DNA from: Cycas panzhihuaensis
Taxonomy: Eukaryota > Cycadophyta
Length of the DNA stretch: 64,000 nt
Assembly (NCBI GenBank): GCA_023213395.1
Contig: CM041465.1
Span: 134,175,741 to 134,239,740 of the forward strand
Direction of reading: 5' to 3'
A program made the translations under genes and the position numbers. Positions within the stretch are counted from its first letter, which is position 1. Every line of letters starts with the position of its first letter. Below are positions 34,376 through 46,525 of this stretch, one piece after another. The notes below the pieces were generated by a model. It was not told the DNA's origin. It was given only the letters and a program-made list of their open reading frames with translations, and did not search any database.

Positions 34376-36222
34376 GTAGTGACTGCGGTAGAGAACCATG
34401 AAAACATCAGTATGGCCCTGCTGAGCTTCCTAGAGATGATGAGTAGAGAGGACAGAGGAGTCCTATGGAGATGCGAGTTACTGAAGGTGGTGAGGACACC
34501 TCAGTACATGTCAGATCATAGGTTGCTCATAGACATAGTGTCACATTGGGATATGCAGAGACACGTGTTCCATCTGCCCCAAGTAAGGGACGTTACAGTG
34601 ACACCTAGGGACATCCAACAAATCCTAGGGGTGCGAGCGACAGGGAGACCAGCCTCACTAGGAGTATTGCCTAGCAACGAGGTAGCCCATCGAGAGGCAA
34701 CCATGTTTTTTATGGGCCAGGATAGGTGGGAGAGGCGAGAGGTGCCTCTATAGAGTATGGTGATGTCCAGGGTTCCTCGTGTAAGGAAGTTGATCACCCT
34801 ATGTCTTCTGTTCTGGATATCCTAGAAACAGAACTACAGAGATATTTTAGGTGGCTGGATGGACACAGTGCACCAGTGCGAGGGCAGCGAGAGACTGGAT
34901 TGGGCCACCCTCATAGTGGCAGACCTCATTGCTCAGCTAGATGCTATTAGGGTAGTAGGTAGAGGTGTATTATCGTACAACACGTTATTGCAATCCTGGT
35001 TCTTTGATCATTTTGCAGTAGTGGCACCATTAGAGGGACCACAACCCATACTAGACTGGGCACCCATGGTACACAGGTGGCAGACCCAGTTCAGGGGAGT
35101 TGAGGACCAGGCACATGTGAGGAGGTTCGTGGATGCCACGTCGCTGGATTTACTTACCATGACTAACTATACCTCAGATCCCTACCGATCAACGAGATGG
35201 GATAGTGACGAGGAGGTAGGAGTGGTAGGGGTTGCCCCCAGGGATGATAATGGAGGAGATGGAGGAGATAGGGCCGGCTCATCCTGAGCTGTAAAGGAGG
35301 CAGGGCCATCAGGGACTACCGAGGGGACAAGGGGCCCTATGACATGAGCCCGGAGATTAAGGATCATGGAGAGACCTAGAGGGATAGCTCCACTAGCAGA
35401 GGGAGGGACGCAGGCTCCAGTAGTGGAGGCGGTCATAGAGGAGGTGCCAGAGGAGGAGGCACCAATGACTAGTGGAGATCCAGGGGTAGAGGCCATCGCA
35501 TAGGCAGAGGAGTCGATGATCGCAGTAGGTGAGGCCTTACTTTCCTTGTTGTTTGATAGCTAGGCACATTTATATTATTTAGTTTTGATTTGATATCTGC
35601 ATAGACATGTACTGATACATGACATGGTGGCTTTACAGGCACCGTAGAGATCCGGCGACTGGTGGAGGCTATGGTGAGGTAGATGTTCCCTCAGGTGTAT
35701 GCAGAGGGGCAACCACCCATCTAAGTAGAGGATGCACCCAGATCGGTAGGTGCCCACATGGTAGCATTCGCCCCATTAGCGAGGGTGAGGGATATATGGG
35801 CTGCAGAGTCCCAGGAGTACATGGCATTCAGGGGACAGATGCAGTGAGAGCTGGACAAGACCTGGGGCAAGTGGGATGCCCTATAGAGTCACGTATAGGT
35901 ACTATAGGCCCAGGGAGGAGCAGGCAGAGACTCAAAGAGCAGGATTCAGATAGCAATCCTAGAGGAGTATCTTTGAGGAGTGGAGAGTGAGAGAGATTGT
36001 ATCCAGGCTCGATATGATTAGCTGGTGGATCAGGTGGCATCGAGGTCGAGCTGGAGCAAGACACATACCTATACAATGGCGATGACACCGAGGAGGCCAC
36101 ATGATGAGGGGAGTGAGGCAGGGAGCTCCCGGAGGCTACGGAGGAGCCTAGGAGGCATGTGGTCCCCAGGAGAGGGATCACACCGGCCAGGAGGTGACAC
36201 CCCTGGAGAGGGGCAGCAGTAG
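34376..36222 (+). pseudogene. Antisense plant-mobile-domain-like gene inside Gypsy-G
   Basis: Frame 34379-35528 runs past scattered stops (TAG, TGA). Start is probably ATG 34412 (M-A-L-L-S-F-L-E-M-M). H-V-F-H-L-P-Q-V-R-D-V-T-V-T and D-I-Q-Q-I-L-G-V fit the plant mobile (aminotransferase-like) domain core, a family linked to plant transposons. S-Y-N-T-L-L-Q-S-W-F-F-D-H-F follows about 125 residues on. An acidic, proline- and glycine-rich linker leads to an intron at 35529-35638 (GTA-G/GTGAGG ... TTTACAG/GC). Removing it keeps the frame. Exon 2 (35639-36222) gives a charged helical tail (E-I-R-R-L-V-E-A-M-V-R, later A-A-E-S-Q-E-Y-M-A-F-R). About 578 codons in total with stops. Function unknown; domain assignment is by pattern. 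Confidence 0.7.
35529..35638 (+). other. Intron within the antisense gene
   Basis: 110 bp, donor G/GTGAGG, T-rich body, acceptor TTTACAG/GC. Joining the flanks keeps one reading frame (A-V-G-T-V-E-I-R-R), while without splicing the frame closes. Its conservation argues that this strand was once expressed as spliced mRNA. Confidence 0.68.
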
Positions 36223-36849
36223 TATAGTACTCATGTATTTGATTTTTAACAGGGGAAAGCATGAGCCTCTAGGGGGTCATATATATAGAGTCATATGATT
36301 GTACCCCCCCTGCAAGGACACTGGCTTCCCATATATACGATATAACATATGATTTTTGATGTATATATATAGACAGGGCAATTAGTACCCCATTTTGATA
36401 TGCATGTTTTATTATGGATGATATAGATGGTTTGTATTTTGTTATGATATTTGTTTGGGATGCACGTATTTCCTTCCATGCATGGCCATATACCTAACAG
36501 GAGCACACACGACCACTATAAGTAGAGGTGATAGGCATATGTAGGGTTAGAAATAAGGCGGCATGCATGTCCATGTGGGAGCATAGCGGGATATGCAAAA
36601 GAAAATACCAAGCGAGAGGGGGAGTAACAATACTCCAGAGCATTTTCCTAACTTGGGGATGCCCAAATAAGAGGACAAAGTCCCAAAGGAAATGGGAACA
36701 AGGGTTCTGCAAGAGGAACTAGGAGGAGACGAAGAGGCCATCCTAAGTCGTCATTCCACCTGCAATTGGGAGGAACAGGAACAAACTTAAGATGGTAGTT
36801 TAGGCTCATTTTAGAGCGTGGCGAAGGGATCATTGAGAAGATCACTCAT
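36223..36849. other. 3' flank of antisense gene and end of integrase
   Basis: AT-rich repeats (TATATATAG) and no clear gene. The antisense transcript would end here, tail to tail with the Gypsy-G integrase that ends near 36850. Confidence 0.5.
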
Positions 36850-37800
36850 AAAATTTCTTGAGGAATTTTCTGTTAACTACCTTCTCAAATTCCAGGCCTT
36901 GTAAGGTGGTGATCATATAAGTGATGTTATCAAGGCTCTCAAGAACTATGAAAGGACTGATCTATTTGGGCCCAAATTTGGTCAAGCGATCGTGGAGATA
37001 TTCCAGCTTGAGGACGTAGTCTCTAGGGTATAAAGGATGGGTATGAAGATATTTATCGTAAGTCCTTTATGAGCAAGCTTTCGAAACAAGGTTTGTTTAG
37101 TAAGCCACTAAACGTCTCTCGTCCAGAGCCTCGAGGTCTAAGAGGCGAGCCTGACAGATAGACTCCTCATCAATAAGACCTCTAAGGGAGACTCGTAGAG
37201 AGGGGATCTCTGCTTCCTATGGGAGTACTGCCTCAGTTCTATAGACTAAGAAGAATGGTTCATTCCAGTAGCTGTACAAATAGAAGTGCGATAGACCCAC
37301 AAGGCAGAAGGGAGCTAAAGGTGTCAATCTCTTTGAGATTGCACAATGGTTTTCTTTAGAATGTTAATAAGGGTTTTGTTGAATGATTCAACTTGTCTGT
37401 TTGCTTGGGGGTAATAAGGAGACGAGGTCTTATGAGAAATCCTAACTTTTCACAAAGCTCATCCATCTCCTTATTATAAAAGGGGGTTCCATTATCTGTG
37501 ATCAGGATGTCTGGAATCCCAAAACGGTAAATGATGTATTAGTAGACGAAGGTGGTTATCGTCTTACCAGGCATAGTAGATAGAGGGATTGCCTCCACCT
37601 ATTTTATAAAATACTCTGTGGCAATCAAGATGTACTTGTGTTATGACGAAGAAGGTGGTGATATGGCACCAATAAGGTCCAAACCCCATTAAGCAAAGGC
37701 CCATGGAGATATGATAAGGTGGAGGGCCTCAGAAGGCACGTGGGAGATGTTAACGTACTCTTAACATCATCGACATCTCAGGGCATAGGCATGGGCATCC
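36850..37800 (-). pseudogene. Gypsy-G integrase
   Basis: In element sense: W-G-L-D-L-I-G-A-I (first acid, about 37686-37665), I-T-D-N-G-T-P-F (second, about 37500-37485), and after a frame slip R-Q-V-E-S-F-N-K (third, about 37399-37384). So all three catalytic acids are present across frames. The C-terminal part ends near 36850 with L-E-F-E-K-V-V-N-R-K-F-L-K-K-F-Y. Stops and slips inactivate it. The zinc region upstream is poorly kept. Confidence 0.85.
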
Positions 37801-38060
37801 TTGAAAAGGGATGACCAATAATAGCCTGTGCGGAGGATCCTTTGGGCTATGGATTAGCCCCCAAAGTGGCCCCCACAAATGCCATGATGGAATTCATGGA
37901 GTATCTGGTCTGCTTCATCCGAAGCGACGCAGCAAAGAAGGATCCCATCAAAGGATCTTTTGTATAACACTTTGTCTACAAGGAAGTATTATCTGGCGAT
38001 AGAGCAGATGCACGATCTGGCTTTGTTGTTGGCTTCAAGGCGGTACTACTGCTGAGTGAG

Positions 38061-39400
38061 TTACCACACAATGTTGCCATACCACTCACTATCGGCGAGT
38101 GGGTGAGGAGAAGTGCCTTGGATGGTCAGAATAGACTCGTCAGGGAGAGAATCATCAACAGGAGCATCGCACGTGTTGGGAATGGGGGCATCGGCTAGTT
38201 GCTCTACCACTATCATTCTCTTTTTTGACTTCCTGTTAATGATTTGAAGGTCAAACTCTTGAAGTAGGATAGCCCACCGACTAGTTCTACCAGTCAAGTT
38301 GGATCGAGTAAGTAAGAAACGCAAGGGATCGGATTGGACAATCACCTTGGTGGTGTTTCTGAGTAAATAATGTCTAAACTTCTTGGTCACATGGACCAAG
38401 GAGAGACATTCCTTCTTAGTAGGGGGATAGTTAAGTTCGGTAGCCATGAGAGTGCGACTGATGAAATAGATCGCTCTCTTAGTTCCTGAATCATCCTCCT
38501 GCATGAGTATTGCACCCAGGGATTCATCGGTTGCCGAGGTATACAAGATGAAGGGCCTATCAAAGTGAGGAGGTGCCAATGTAGGAGCAAAAGCGAGAGC
38601 TCCTTTGAGTCCTTCAAAGGCTTGTTGGGTCTTGTCAGACCAAACAAAGGGGGCTCCTTTCTTTAATAGGTTGGTAAGGGGTTTGGTGTTTATGGCAAAG
38701 TTTGCCAAAAAATGCCTAAGGAAACCAAGCCTACCTAGAAACAACTTGATATGTCATTGCGTTCTAGGAGGCAGCATGTCAAGGATTACCTTGACTTTGT
38801 TTGGATCAATTTAGATCCCTTGCTTTGACATAGCCCTAGGAGTTTGCTAGAAGTGACAGCAAACACGTATTTAAGCAGGTTGAGACTAACATGATACTTG
38901 CGGTATTGCGTGAAGATGGCCCGCAAGTCAGAGGGATTATGGGCCCTAACACGTGAAAGACCCATCATGTCATCCATAAAGACCTCCAACGTGTTGTTGA
39001 TGAGGTCATGGAAGATAAAATGCATGGCCCTCTGGTATGCGGCTCCTACATTTTTAAGACCGAAGGGCATTGCCTTATAGGCAAAGGTACCCCACAGGGT
39101 GGTGAAGGCCATCTTGTGGTAGTCTTCAGGAGATATCTAGATCTGGTTGTAGCCAGACAAGCCATCCATCAAGGACATAACTTCGAATCCAATAGTCTGA
39201 TCGATGATTTGATCGATAAAGGGGAGTGGGAAGTTATCCTTAGTATATGCATTGTTAATATCGCAGAAATCAGTGCATATCTGGATAGACCCATTCTTTT
39301 GGCAACAGGGACAATGTTTGACACCCATTTAGGGTAATCGATGGAGGTGATAAGTCCATCATCTAACAGTTTCTCGACCTCCATCTTAATGGTGGCTAAG
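38061..39400 (-). pseudogene. Gypsy-G reverse transcriptase and RNase H
   Basis: RT: E-V-E-K-L-L-D-D-G-L-I (39381), a frame slip, then 39112-38786 with F-G-L-K-N-V-G-A-A-Y-Q-R and box F-M-D-D-M-M at 38980-38963 (both Asp). 38744-38061 is one clean frame: G-R-L-G-F-L-R-H-F, the RT-RNase H link, L-Y-T-S-A-T-D-E-S-L-G-A-I-L, P-T-K-K-E-C-L-S-L, V-I-V-Q-S-D-P-L and G-R-T-S-R-W-A-I-L-L-Q-E-F-D. The last block is a hallmark of the Tat/Athila branch. Confidence 0.92.
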
Positions 39401-39534
39401 AGCTTAGGGTGGAGAGGACACTACTTCTGGTACACGGGACGGGCACCAGGAATGGCGGTGAGATTATGAGTGACAATGGAGAGGTCAATTCCCTTCATGT
39501 CAGAATAATCCCACACAAAAATGTCCTGAAACTC

Positions 39535-40760
39535 CTAGAACAAAAGGGAGTACTCCCTTACCTCATCAGGAGAGCATTCCATCCCGACCTTAATGACCTT
39601 TCCAGGGGCCAAGACTATGTCCTGGGTTGCCCCCATGCACATGGCATTACCCTCCTCAAAATGAAGGGGGGCAAGGTCAACGGGAAGAGATGGAATAGGG
39701 GACGAGATTGGGACAGCAAGTGTGGACCCAATCATGAGAATCTTCTGGTGGCCAAGCCTATGGTGACCAGAAGGAAGGTTGGGCACAGAGCCCACTAAGT
39801 GCTCAAGCAAGGCTTCATCATCTTTGAAGTAATCCACTCCATGGATGACCTTACTCTGAATAGATGAAGTGCTAGAGGAAGTGGGGACAACGGGACCATG
39901 ATGGTCATCCAGTTGCCCGTCTTCCTCAGGAGACTCTAGGAGAGATTCTCGAAGGGGCTCCTCAGAAGGAGCGAAAGGGAGTTCTTTGAAGCCATCACCT
40001 GCGAGGGGTGATGGAGGGGAAGAACCAATGACAGATAAGTCAATACGAGCAATGCCATGTGACATAGAGGAGTGATTAGTCTCACCAATGAAAGAGGCTC
40101 TAGGTGGGGATCTAGAACGAGATAGGTGCATCTTGCTAGTGCAGAGGAAAGAAACGGGATGAAGACAATCCTCATCCTCGTCATGAGACTCATCATCACC
40201 AAATGAGATGAGGTACCCGTAGCTCCCAACACTAATAGGAGCGAAGCGTGTGAGACTAGGAGAAGAAGATGTAGGGTCTTCTTCAATGTGAGATGGATTG
40301 GGTATGCCAATGGATCAAGCTAAGGCATGAGTAGAAGGGCCTTTACTCCCTTTTGACTAGCCATGACTTGCTTAAGTAGATGGTCTGATTTGTTTTGTGG
40401 GTGGTTGCTCGCGGGAGATAACTTTCATTTGCCCATTATGGACAAACTTGAGTTGCCCCCAATAGGTGGAACACACGGTTCCCATTTGGTTAAGCCATGG
40501 TCAACCTAAGAGGAGGTTGTAATCAATGTCCACATCAAGGACAACGATGTCAGCGAGGATGGTCTTATCCTCGAGTGTAAGAGGTATAGAGATGGACCCC
40601 AAAGGAGTCTTCTCGCTACCATCGTAGCCTTGACATTGCCATAGAATAGGTTCCAAGGCAAAGATGTTAAGCTCTTGCATGACATGCAAAGGCATAGCAT
40701 TAATGGAAGAACTATTGTCAACGACAGTCCTTCACAAGGTACAATCAGGTGTGTCTATGG
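39535..40760 (-). pseudogene. Gypsy-G protease and linker
   Basis: Protease near 40730-40500: V-D-N-S-S-S-I-N-A-M-P, a Tat-type V-D-x-G-S motif with Asp kept, followed by D-Y-N-L-L-L-G (40520-40501), the domain's closing block. 40131-39535 is a low-complexity linker. After a stop the frame goes into the RT lead-in (D-I-F-V-W-D-Y-S-D-M, A-R-P-V-Y-Q-K near 39410-39530). Confidence 0.78.
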
Positions 40761-43486
40761 TGATGGTGAAAGGGAAGTTCCATTGGCATTCCCTTTCACC
40801 GGCTGGGGGATGATCTTTAGGATCAAAGGAGATGACAGGTTCACGACTTTGGGTAATGCCCAAAGCGTGAACAGGCACATCGTTCAACCCTAAAGCTTCT
40901 AAAAGGAGCATTCGTTGCTCTAGATAGCTTTTCAAGATGTCCATGATGGACATCCCAGCGGCCACAGTATGAAGCTCTTCAACTACAGAAAATGGCTTAC
41001 CCTTCCCTATGGGTTGGGTAAGGGCTCTCCTAAAGTCGAAGTGACTGGGGTGGATAGAAACGTTCTTGGGAAGCAAAGGAATCTCTGGAGGAATAGCTTC
41101 TAGAGGAGGATCAAGGTGTGATGTGGATGTAGAGGTGCCAGCTGCCTCTTTCGCAGCTTGAGACCGAGTTAGGGCGTATAAGGGAGTGGCCTCAAGCATC
41201 TGAATTACCTTCTTTCCCTTGTTGCGGGATCATGAAGGTGAAGGAATACAGCATTCAAGGGAATGCAAGGAGGATGTTGAATCTCGCGCACCCTTCCCTC
41301 TACCATGCGAAGGACGAGAGTTAGGGGATCTACCCCAGTTTCGGTTGTTTCTTTGTTGAGCATGGCGATCACGCTCCCCATGTTTGGGGAACGTATCCTT
41401 ATAGATGGGTTGATTGATTTTAGGCCTTGAGGCCTGCATGGGAGATGAATCACATTGTGGGGCATCACGAGGGTGTTGCACCCGACAACACGAGTCATCA
41501 TGGAAGCACTCCCCGTGGATGGAACACCACTTCTTCTCAAGCAAAGGATTATCTTTTCTTGCTTGAGAAGACTGGGCATTACCCCCTGTGGGAGGAGTGG
41601 CTTGAGAAGCCTGTTAAATTTATTTGTTAGAAGTTGATGATGAAGGGGCTTGAAGTTTAAGCTCCTTCATTGTATGCTCGAATGAGCATATGGCAAAAGT
41701 AAGGGGGTCTAAAGCCTTCTCAGTCAGGTGAGAAGTAGACCTGGTGGGTTGTGAAGGTTTAGTTTCCTTGGTTGGGGGAGGTGCCTCACGACATTGTAAG
41801 GGCTTGAGAGGCCTCTTGAGTCCAGCCTGGATCTTAATAGCCTCCAATGCTAAACACTTTGTAATCGTGGAGTCGCATGTGGTTGCCCCCATTTTAAGGA
41901 CTTCCACATGTACTTCGGGGCAAAGTGCATTAACGAAAAGGTCCCTCTTTAGCTCCTCGGGCAACGTGACCTTAGTGGAGTGAAGAAGGTCATGGAATCG
42001 TCGCACAAAGTCACGATTCATTTTGTTATGACCTTGTTTGAGTGATAAGAGGGATTTCATTCCGCTTTTAAATGGACAAGCTACATCAAAGTAGTTGATG
42101 AATTCGTCCACTAATTATTAGAATGAGAAGATAGAGTGGGCAGGGAGGTGATAAAACCACTTAAGGGCATCGCCCTGCAAGGATCGTGGAAATAGCTTCA
42201 TCAGTATGTGGTCGTAAGCCCAGTAATCAATGCATTCCATAGAAAAGCTATGGACGTGCTCCACTGGGTCTTGCGAGGAAGTTCTGTCAAATTTAGGAAC
42301 TTCGGGAGGATGAGGTGGTAAGTTGGTCCTTAACACCTCAACGGATAATGGCGTCGATCGATAGTCCATAGAGGGATGCACCCTTTGCATGGACTGTGGG
42401 ATTGACAAATGGCAATGAGCAAGGAGCGGATGGGGGTGGTAAACCCATCCCTCCTTGGGGAAGCACCCCTTGTTAAAAAGGGGCTTCAGAATAAGTGCCT
42501 TGAAAGGAAGCTAGGTTCCCTTGCGAAGACAAAGTATACAAGGCCATACTAGATGGTGGAAAAAGAGGGTATGGAACCAGGTTTTACCCCGTAGGTGGTG
42601 CAATCCCATATGGGTGTAGCGGGTCCACCCCATAAGTTGCAAGGTAGTTCCCTTTACCCTGCCCCCAAGGTTAAGAAGCGTAACCTAAAGGTATGTAAAA
42701 GGAAGGACTGGTAGGTTGGTTTTGCGAATACGTGGGAGCGGGTCCCACATGACTAGCGGCTAAAGAGCTAGTAGGACCTATAGGCCTACTAGGAAACACA
42801 TGCACCACATTAGGGGATGGCACATTAGCTTGGCTAGGAAAGGGTATGCTAACCCCCAACTGAGAGAAAGACATACCACGGGAGGGTCCTGAAGAACTAG
42901 GACCCTAGCGAGGGATAGAAGATATAACGTTCGTCTCCATGGTTGGTGTAGGAAGGGAGCGGGATGAATGCATAGGAATGAAAGGGTTACTGGTAATAGG
43001 AGGGGTAGGTGTGGATGAAGAAGGTGGTAAAGGAGCAGATGAAGAGGGTGCTCTACCATACAAGACATCTTCAAACCACCTAGGACGCGATTGAAGACGA
43101 GCCGCTCGAAAGCACTCACTAATAGTTTCAATCACGTCAGCAGGAGGGGTATCTACGTGACCATAAGAGGTGGATGGGACCTCGAATGACGTAGACCCCT
43201 CAGGGTGCTCCTCATAAGAGTCGCCAATCAAATGGTGAACCTTAAGAGAAGATGGGCCTTCCACCATATGGGTAGAAGGATGGATGTCAAGGGGGTAGGG
43301 TTGGTCACCCAAGTAGTAGATAGGATCATCACCCTCTTGGGTGGATCCCAGAATAGACATGGGAAACTCATGAGTTCCTGAGGCAAAAGCATGATACGCC
43401 CAATCAGAAGGATAGCCCTCCATTGTCGAATTGGATTCCGACGATGGAAGTAGGTGGTATAAAGGGTCTTCTAACAAAGGTGGCAA
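40761..43486 (-). pseudogene. Gypsy-G gag
   Basis: In element sense: 43486-42905 is the N-terminal region (proline- and serine-rich, ATG 43486). 42904-42409 has no clear long frame. 42408-42118 and 42111-41620 form the capsid (Retrotrans_gag) domain: L-F-P-R-S-L-Q-G-D-A-L-K-W-F-Y-H-L-P, a stop pair, then L-S-L-K-Q-G-H-N-K and F-V-R-R-F-H-D. A Cys-His zinc region, W-C-S-I-H-G-E-C-F-H-D-D-S-C-C, lies in 41544-41470. 41199-40761 is a basic to proline-rich tail. Frames change several times. Confidence 0.85.
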
Positions 43487-43682
43487 ACCTCATAAACGAT
43501 GTGAGAAACGTCGCATATAACACCTTTGCCAAAGTTGTTAGAAGGAAAGGGGGTGTGAAGCACGTTTTGAGGGCTACCTAACGGAAAGGGAAAATAAGGA
43601 AGATTATCAGAAAGCAATAGCACCAACAAAAAGAGAAGTGAGACTAGCTCCCTTACTAGCAGGTCACAGGTATGGTCACCAG
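43487..43682 (-). other. Gypsy-G leader and candidate primer site
   Basis: Element strand reads LTR...TTCCA, CT (wait of one), then GGTGACCATACC. TGGTGACC at 43681-43674 starts with TGG like a tRNA-complementary primer site, but it is not the initiator-Met type used by the other elements. I cannot name its tRNA. Confidence 0.45.
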
Positions 43683-46370
43683 TGGAATCGCATCTACAGG
43701 ATGGTCTTCTATGCTTAGAAGGATATAACTAGCTAAGGTACAGTCGGGCTATAGATGGGATCCTAATGCCAAGAAAGAACACCATGCAGGACGTTCGTGC
43801 ACCGGAGCGCAGATTTAGGACCCACGAATAGTGCCCAATTGCCTTAGGGTAATCTTCAGAAAGAGGACGCAAGGCAAGGCCTTAAGTCATCCCAAAGGAG
43901 GAGGCCCACTTACCCCTTGGATGGCCAGGAAGAGGAAGGGGGACCCTAGGAGGTTGCATCTTCTCATGGGAGGGAGAAGGCAATGTGCAAGTAGGTGTGT
44001 GTGAGATACGATGACCTAACTCAAATGGAAGAGGGATGTAGACTGAGTTTAGGTTGTTGTGTGATAAGTAAAGCAAGTGCGCTAAAAGAACCAAATGCAA
44101 GTCTAGGGACGGATGGTCTAACATGTGGGCTAGATGGGGCTTAAGGTGTGTGCGGCTCATGCCTAAGTCTTATCTACACACAAGGTGAACAACTACGGAA
44201 AAGAATTTATAAATACAAAAAAAAAGTGTGTTCATTCCCTTTTTGTTTCCTATGTGGCTTTAACATGCGAAGTTTACATAAAAGCATGGCAGAAAAAAGA
44301 GAAAGAAAGGAGAAGGAATACCTAGAAGAGAAGCGCGGTTGAAATGTTGCACCCTTCCGCTCCTTACGCACTCGTCCACTCAAACTCACTATATAGGTGC
44401 GGAGCTAGCTGACGATGGTTGCCGGAAATGGATGAGGGGCTACCTTACCTTCCCCAATATGCGAAAGTGAAGTAGCAAATGAAGAAATAAAGAAGGAACT
44501 GAAAGCACTACTAGCTAGGGACTCACCTGTCAAAGATGTCCATCTCTTTCATACTTTCATTGTCGTGAACCTGCCAATCACAAAACAAAGGTTTCTCCCT
44601 TCTGAGAAGGGGGCTGCCAAGTACACCTAATATGTATATAAATACAAAAGATAGCTAATAAATCAAGCTAGAAATAATGCCCTACTCCAAAACCACCAAG
44701 CAAAACTTAAATCTAAGCAGCGCTAAGCAGTGACTAAGATAAGGAGGTTAGCCTCGAAATGACCAACCTACCCACAAGTACCTCCATGTAGCCTCAATGG
44801 GAAAGAACCAAAGCGAGATGGCTATTTGGGACAATAAGTAGAAGAGATAATAGACCAGCAGAATGATGCACAGGTAGACCCAAGAGACGAGGTGTTATGG
44901 GTAGCAAATCATCAGGTTGGGGCAAGCCAAGGATCAAAAACTGAACTAGGATGGGTATAGGGGGCTTATGTGATGCCCAAAACTTGAGAGTGCAGGTCTG
45001 AAACTAGCATGGTAAGGGTTGCCAACACTAATTTCAGAACTGAAAATATCCTCTCATTATCCCTAGCCCAACTCCAGAGGGAGGCATGGAGTGGAAGAGG
45101 AAGGAAGGGAAGGGTAAACCCTTAGGGAGAAGGCCAACAAGGGGACGGATCCCACCTTTCTCCCTTCACCCAACCTTATGCAGCCCTCTTACACAGCCAC
45201 CCTAGAGTGGGCTTGCAGGAGAAGAGAAGAGAAATACTACAAGATAGGGAGCAAAAGGTAAGCTCCTCTGAAATGAAAGGAGAGGAGCAAAGATTGACAC
45301 AAAATATATCATAAAAAAGAAAAGAAAAAACTAGGAAAACCTAAAGGACTTTGAAGGAGTACCTGTAAGGCAGAAGGAGGGAGCCTTATGCTACCAAAAA
45401 TTAGAGGAAAAGACCTATGTCAAATAGCCTTTTCAGACCTAGGCTGAAAGGGAGGTAAACATGGATGCCACTCTTAGTTCCTGGGGTTTGCTTGTTGATA
45501 CGCTGTGAATACTCTCCTTCCACGAAATAGACCTGCAAAAAGAAGCTCAGAGCTGCTGGAGTAGGGCTTGAGACACAATAGATGCACCTGTGGAAGAGGA
45601 GCCAAAAATGCAGAGTGAGAGCTGGAGTAGAGAGCCAAAAATGAGTGAAGAAGAGAAGCAAATGGTTTTTTTTTTGGGTTTTGTACTCATCCCAACCCTA
45701 AACAAATGTTTAGGGTTATGGTGGGGGTGAGTACTTGAGGGCGCCACATGGCAATTCCATAAAAAGAGCGAGAATTATGCGGCTGTTTAAAAAATGAACT
45801 TAAACAGTCACACCATGACAAACTTCACGGTATCACGGCAAACTTTGCGATATCTCTAAGTTTACAGTGGTGTGGGGCTAAAGCCAAAATGAAGATAGAA
45901 CTAAGGCCTAGAGCCAAACGGAGGGGTGTGTAGAGGCCTGGCAGGCTAGGATCTCATGCCTAGGTGGCTGGCAAGTGGCCGAAAAGGAGAGACGAGTCTC
46001 AGGGAGGTCCTATCAGACCTAAAAGGGGACTCAAAGTGGTGACAGGAGTGTTGATGCGAACAGATCGTGACCAACAACTATGTTTAAGGAGTTATGGAGG
46101 TGTTACAGGCAGCTGAGTGCCATATGGGGTGCATGACTCACTAAGGAGTGCCCCATGGTGGGTCATCATAGGCTGAATAGTGTGCGATAGGCATAAGCAA
46201 CGTGATCAAGTAGAGAAGGCAATGCAATCACACAAATGGCAAGCAAACATGCATCAAACGAAACTCTAAACAACTTCTACCAAGCAAAAGTGAGGATAAA
46301 AGTGAGAAGTATATACCTGCACTTACCTACATTGACTTGTCTCAACTCCATTCCTAGTAGCTGAGAAACA
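43683..46370 (-). repeat. Gypsy-G 5' LTR
   Basis: 2688 bp, uninterrupted copy of the split 3' LTR. TG...CA ends on the element strand. The right flank is ACCAC, then Copia-C LTR sequence. Confidence 0.95.
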
Positions 46371-46375
46371 ACCAC

Positions 46376-46525
46376 CTCTCTCAATATAAAAGTAAAATCT
46401 CAATGGAGCAGGCTCATTCTTACCTCCCTATTTTCTAAGAGCTACTATCTTTCTCTCAAGTCTCTCTTGCTCGCATGTTTGCCTCTGTATTTAGTACATA
46501 GAGATGAAGGATAGATCCACTCTTT
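46376..46525 (+). repeat. Copia-C LTR, right piece
   Basis: CTCTCTCAATATAAAAG, TAAAATCTCAATGGAG and the following T-rich text align with 16090-16238 of the Copia-1 LTR. It completes the piece at 23179-23322, for about 294 bp in total. The end near 46525 is set by the start of Copia-D coding sequence. Confidence 0.7.

Larger units (their letters stand above)
23323..46370 (-). mobile_element. Gypsy-G: Tat-like Ty3/gypsy element with antisense gene
   Basis: Minus-strand element. Its 5' LTR is 43683-46370 and its 3' LTR is 23323-32399 (split by Gypsy-R). Both start TGTTTC and end TTCCA on the element strand and are about 2.7 kb once Gypsy-R is removed. Internal order in element sense: gag, protease, RT, RNase H, integrase, an oppositely oriented gene, an archaeal-type RNase H, purine tract. 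The RNase H pair, gag type and large size fit the Tat clade of Ty3/gypsy. Flanks are ACTCC and ACCAC, only a weak duplication. It sits in the Copia-C LTR. Confidence 0.93.

Noticed and set aside
35182-35496. Minus-strand frames opposite the antisense mobile-domain gene (also 35828-36262)
   Set aside because: They are low-complexity Ser/Pro shadows of the plus-strand frame, with no domain.
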